64,000 nucleotides of DNA, from positions 2,542,001 through 2,606,000 of the forward strand of contig OZ241868.1 in assembly GCA_965202905.1 (NCBI GenBank), read 5' to 3'. Within the stretch, counting starts at the first letter, position 1. Every line of letters begins with the position of its first letter. The notes beneath the pieces were generated by a model. The model saw only the letters and a program-made list of their open reading frames with translations, did no database searches and was not told the origin of the DNA. Position numbers and translations under genes: made by a program. Shown piece by piece: positions 61,573 through 64,000 of the stretch. The DNA comes from CAYFYS01 sp965202905. Lineage in GTDB: Bacteria; Pseudomonadota; Alphaproteobacteria; MPNO01.

Positions 61573-63224
61573 TCGGCCTGCGGCCCGGCGTCTCGGATCA
61601 GCGCGTTGGGCGCGACATCGCGGCGGCGCATTTGGCGTGCCCGCTCGCCGGTCTCCATGTAGCGGCCCTCGACCGCGCGCAGCGCGTCCTCGTCCCACTT
61701 CTCCGACCAGTCGCCCAGCGAATAGCCGTGCCAGGGCGGCTCGGGCGTGAGCGGCGGCAGGCCGATCTCCTCCCACAAGGCGCGGGCGCGCTCCATATAC
61801 GCGCGCTTGGGCAGCGAGACCGGCGGCGCCGGCGCGCGCAAGGTCGCATCGACCAGCAGCGAAGAGTCCTCGTCCTCGCCCTTGGGTCCGTGGCCGCGGT
61901 CGCGATGCCGCAGGATCGTGGTGTCGCGCGCCGGGTCGGCGCGATAGGCCATGGCCCAGAACACCGCATCGGCGTTCTCCGGGTCGATGTCCTCATCGAC
62001 GGCGATGACGTATTTGCCGCAGGGCTTCTGAAACGAAGACGCGCCGTAGAGCGCGCGCCAGATCTCGGTCCGCGGCGTGCCCGGTGCGGCCTGCAGGACG
62101 ATCACGCGGCGCAAATTGGTCAGCGGCTCGTGCATGGCGACCCGGCGAATCCCCTTGATCCCCAGATGGTCGCGCAGGTGCTCGAGGAACAGCGGCTCGT
62201 AGGCCACCCGCTTGACCACCGAGGATTCGCTCGGCGTGACCTGGCTGATCATCGAGGTGAAGACGGCGTCGCTCCGGTGGGTGATCGCGCTCACCTCGAA
62301 GACGAAGTTGTATTCCTCCAGGTTGACGTGGCCGTGGCTCTCGCCGAACGGGCCTTCGGGTTCGAAATACCCGGTATCGACATGGCCCTCGATGACGAAC
62401 TCGGCCTCGGCCGGCACCAGCAGGTCGAGCGTATGCGCGCGCACGACATTGATCGGCGCGCCGGCGACTCCGCCGGCCACCGCGAGCTCGTCGACGCCTT
62501 GCGCCACCTTCTGCGGCCCGCAATAGGCCACCGCTGGCGGGCAGCCGACGACGATCGCCATCGGCAGCCTCTCGCCGCGCGCCCGGCAGGCCTGCCAGTG
62601 GGCGTAGCCGCCCTGACCGAGCTCGACGAACATCTTGAGCCCCAGCCGGCGCGAGCCTTTGAGCTGGCCGCGATAGGTGCCCATGTTCTGGATGCCGGTC
62701 CCGGGATCGGCCGTGATGCAGCAGGTCGCCGTGAGGTACGGCGCGGCATCGTAGCCGGGCGTCGAGATCGGCACCGGAAGCGCATCGAGCCCCCTGCCCG
62801 GCCCGTCCAGGTCCGCGCCGGTCAGCACGACATCCCGGCACGGCGCATCACTCACCTCGCGCGGCGCAACCGGCGTCGTTCTCGCGCGTTGCCAGACCGC
62901 GCCGATCTCCGCGACAGGCACCCCCATGCCGAGCGCGTAGATCTCCGCGCTCGCCGCAAGCCCGCCCACCAGGACCGGAAAATCGAATCCGCGCCCGGCG
63001 GCATCGCGGACATCGGTGAACAAGAAGGCCTTGCGCCGGGCTTCCGGGATACCGCCGCGAAACTGCCAGCGGACCAGCGGGTGAAGCTCGGACTCCTTAT
63101 CTACCGCACGCTCGATGCGGTAGAGCAACCCGGCATCGTCCAACGCCGCCAGATGATCGTGGAGATCGGGGTAGCCCCGATCCGGCGCGGCGACAACCGC
63201 CCGCGCGTCCATCCTGCTCGCCAT
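61569..63224 (-). CDS. UbiD-family (de)carboxylase
   Basis: 551 residues from MASRMDARAV. prFMN-dependent non-oxidative decarboxylase family: LTATCCITADPGTGIQNMGT followed by YRGQLKGSRRLGLKM (cofactor- and Mn-binding region), MAIVVGCPPAVAYCGPQKVA, EFVIEGHVDTGYFEPEGPFG ESHGH (conserved Glu/Arg area) and ALYGASSFQKPCGKYVIAVD. A partner UbiX-type flavin prenyltransferase is not in the window. ATG 63212 is an alternative start. First gene of the UbiD - TtuC-like - GST unit; likely acts on an unsaturated or aromatic acid. Confidence 0.9.
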   Translation of the reverse strand: MASRMDARAVVAAPDRGYPDLHDHLAALDDAGLLYRIERAVDKESELHPLVRWQFRGGIPEARRKAFLFTDVRDAAGRGFDFPVLVGGLAASAEIYALGMGVPVAEIGAVWQRARTTPVAPREVSDAPCRDVVLTGADLDGPGRGLDALPVPISTPGYDAAPYLTATCCITADPGTGIQNMGTYRGQLKGSRRLGLKMFVELGQGGYAHWQACRARGERLPMAIVVGCPPAVAYCGPQKVAQGVDELAVAGGVAGAPINVVRAHTLDLLVPAEAEFVIEGHVDTGYFEPEGPFGESHGHVNLEEYNFVFEVSAITHRSDAVFTSMISQVTPSESSVVKRVAYEPLFLEHLRDHLGIKGIRRVAMHEPLTNLRRVIVLQAAPGTPRTEIWRALYGASSFQKPCGKYVIAVDEDIDPENADAVFWAMAYRADPARDTTILRHRDRGHGPKGEDEDSSLLVDATLRAPAPPVSLPKRAYMERARALWEEIGLPPLTPEPPWHGYSLGDWSEKWDEDALRAVEGRYMETGERARQMRRRDVAPNALIRDAGPQAE

Positions 63225-63346
63225 GCCCAACCGTTCGAATGCATCGCCGCGACCATCATGGGCGGCGGGACGGGACGGGGCAAGACGCTTTGAAGTCCGG
63301 CCGTCGCCCGCTAGATTCCGGGGCCTGGACCGACCGGGAGCGTGCA

Positions 63347-64000
63347 ATGCCGGACCGAAGAATCGCCGATGAACTGATCGCGGTCGCAAAGCCGTTCTGG
63401 AACGCCGAAGCCGAGATCGCCCGGCGGTTCTTCGCCGGGCCGCCCAGCCGGGAGGCCTATATCCGCTACCTGGGCTCGGCGGTCTACAAGGAGCTCAACC
63501 CGACCATCGGCTATGGCGCCTCCGAGGGCTACGCCAACGCGCTGCACATGGAGTTCTGCGACATCGTCGAGGGCTTCCGCGGGCTCGGCGCCGGCGTCGA
63601 CCGACGCGATATGCTGTCCTCGCTCAAGATGATGACCGAGGAGTTCGAGCACTACGTGGTCCTGGCCGAAATCCTGGAGTTCATCCTCGGCCGGCCGCTC
63701 ACCGAGGACGACATCGGCCAGCTTCCCGAGGACAGGACGCTCAACGACATGCGCCGGTTCTATGTCGAATCGGGCGATCCCTGTCTCGTCACGGCGATGG
63801 GCCTGACCGAGGGCGGCGGGGCCAGCGCGTTCCGCGAGGGCGCGAAGCTGTCGGGCGGGGAAATCGAGGACCGGCTCGCCGCGGCGATGAAGATCATCCA
63901 TTCCGACGAAAAAGACCACTACGAGGGCGCGGCGGTGGCCGCCGCCGAGGCTGTGCGCTCGCCCGGGGATCTGGAGCGCATGAAGCGCGCGGTCCACGAG
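63347..64000 (+). CDS. Ferritin-like/haem-oxygenase-like iron protein, truncated by window edge
   Basis: 218 residues are visible with no stop before the edge. All-helical; two ExxH motifs, Glu99-x2-His102 (MTEEFEHYVV) and Glu188-x2-His191 (HSDEKDHYEG), are spaced as in di-iron four-helix proteins. GGGAG lies 8-9 nt before the ATG. Divergent from UbiD across about 120 bp. The family is not pinned down; a di-iron oxidase or a chaperone-like TenA/PqqC relative are both possible. Confidence 0.7.
   Translation, partial: MPDRRIADELIAVAKPFWNAEAEIARRFFAGPPSREAYIRYLGSAVYKELNPTIGYGASEGYANALHMEFCDIVEGFRGLGAGVDRRDMLSSLKMMTEEFEHYVVLAEILEFILGRPLTEDDIGQLPEDRTLNDMRRFYVESGDPCLVTAMGLTEGGGASAFREGAKLSGGEIEDRLAAAMKIIHSDEKDHYEGAAVAAAEAVRSPGDLERMKRAVHE

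Overview
The window is very GC-rich bacterial DNA with G/C-dominated third codon positions. It looks alphaproteobacterial. The strongest taxonomic cue is the block hisE-hisF-hisA-(GNAT)-hisH-DUF2628-hisB on the minus strand with divergent hslV-hslU on the plus strand, an arrangement typical of that class. The remaining cargo is mostly uptake systems (TAXI and DctP-type TRAP transporters, a BMP-type ABC importer, an SsuA/TauA-like ABC importer) and oxidative catabolic enzymes (LLM flavin oxidoreductases, GMC and FAD oxidases, acyl-CoA dehydrogenases, UbiD, Rieske, SDR). This suggests an aerobic heterotroph living on small organic acids, aromatics and nucleosides. No rRNA, tRNA or CRISPR array was found.

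Layout. 0-9.7 kb is an accessory, repeat-rich zone. It holds dispersed cassettes with a common promoter, two candidate lasso-peptide-like precursor genes (3.3 and 9.2-9.4 kb) plus a decayed third (0.45 kb), three tandem copies of a 101-residue membrane protein gene, fragments of molybdenum hydroxylase large-subunit (CoxL/XdhA) genes, an IS1-like relic and many 13-23 bp tandem repeats. Two intact metabolic genes sit inside it (FAD oxidase, acyl-CoA dehydrogenase). 9.7-17.4 kb: a frameshifted HpaB-type monooxygenase, an exact 13 x 13 bp minisatellite, MmgE/PrpD, FAD monooxygenase, SDR, a SelW-like gene with an in-frame UGA and a bacterial SECIS-like hairpin, an LLM oxidoreductase, 3-hydroxyanthranilate dioxygenase and RidA. 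17.4-20.9 kb: a TAXI-TRAP module flanked by direct copies of the ridA 3' end. 21-26 kb: a nucleoside-type BMP ABC importer interrupted by a 133-bp MITE-like element. 26-35 kb: MetE-like enzyme, sulfonate/nitrate-type ABC system, ornithine cyclodeaminase-like and PhnD-like proteins, PQQ sugar dehydrogenase, radical SAM protein. 35.2-39.3 kb: a VOC gene followed by three broken catabolic genes. 39.4-47.1 kb: two DctP binding proteins, one DctQM pair, an LLM oxidoreductase with the second MITE copy, and a heavily frameshifted CoxL. 47.2-54.8 kb: core his/hslVU block split by a defective IS5-family element. 54.9-64 kb: catabolic genes including a HisD/HpsN-like dehydrogenase, a cyclase, and a translationally coupled UbiD - TtuC-like - GST operon, with a partial ferritin-like gene at the right edge.

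Together, the stable core is histidine biosynthesis and HslVU proteolysis, and the rest is modular transporter-plus-oxidase cargo. The most unusual content is (i) the repeated lasso-like precursor cassettes, one with a 16-C tract in the leader that puts the core out of frame, and (ii) the SelW-like selenoprotein gene. No lasso maturation genes and no Sec machinery lie in the window, so both systems would have to work in trans. Frameshifts are common. Some may be assembly indel errors rather than biology, and this caveat applies throughout.
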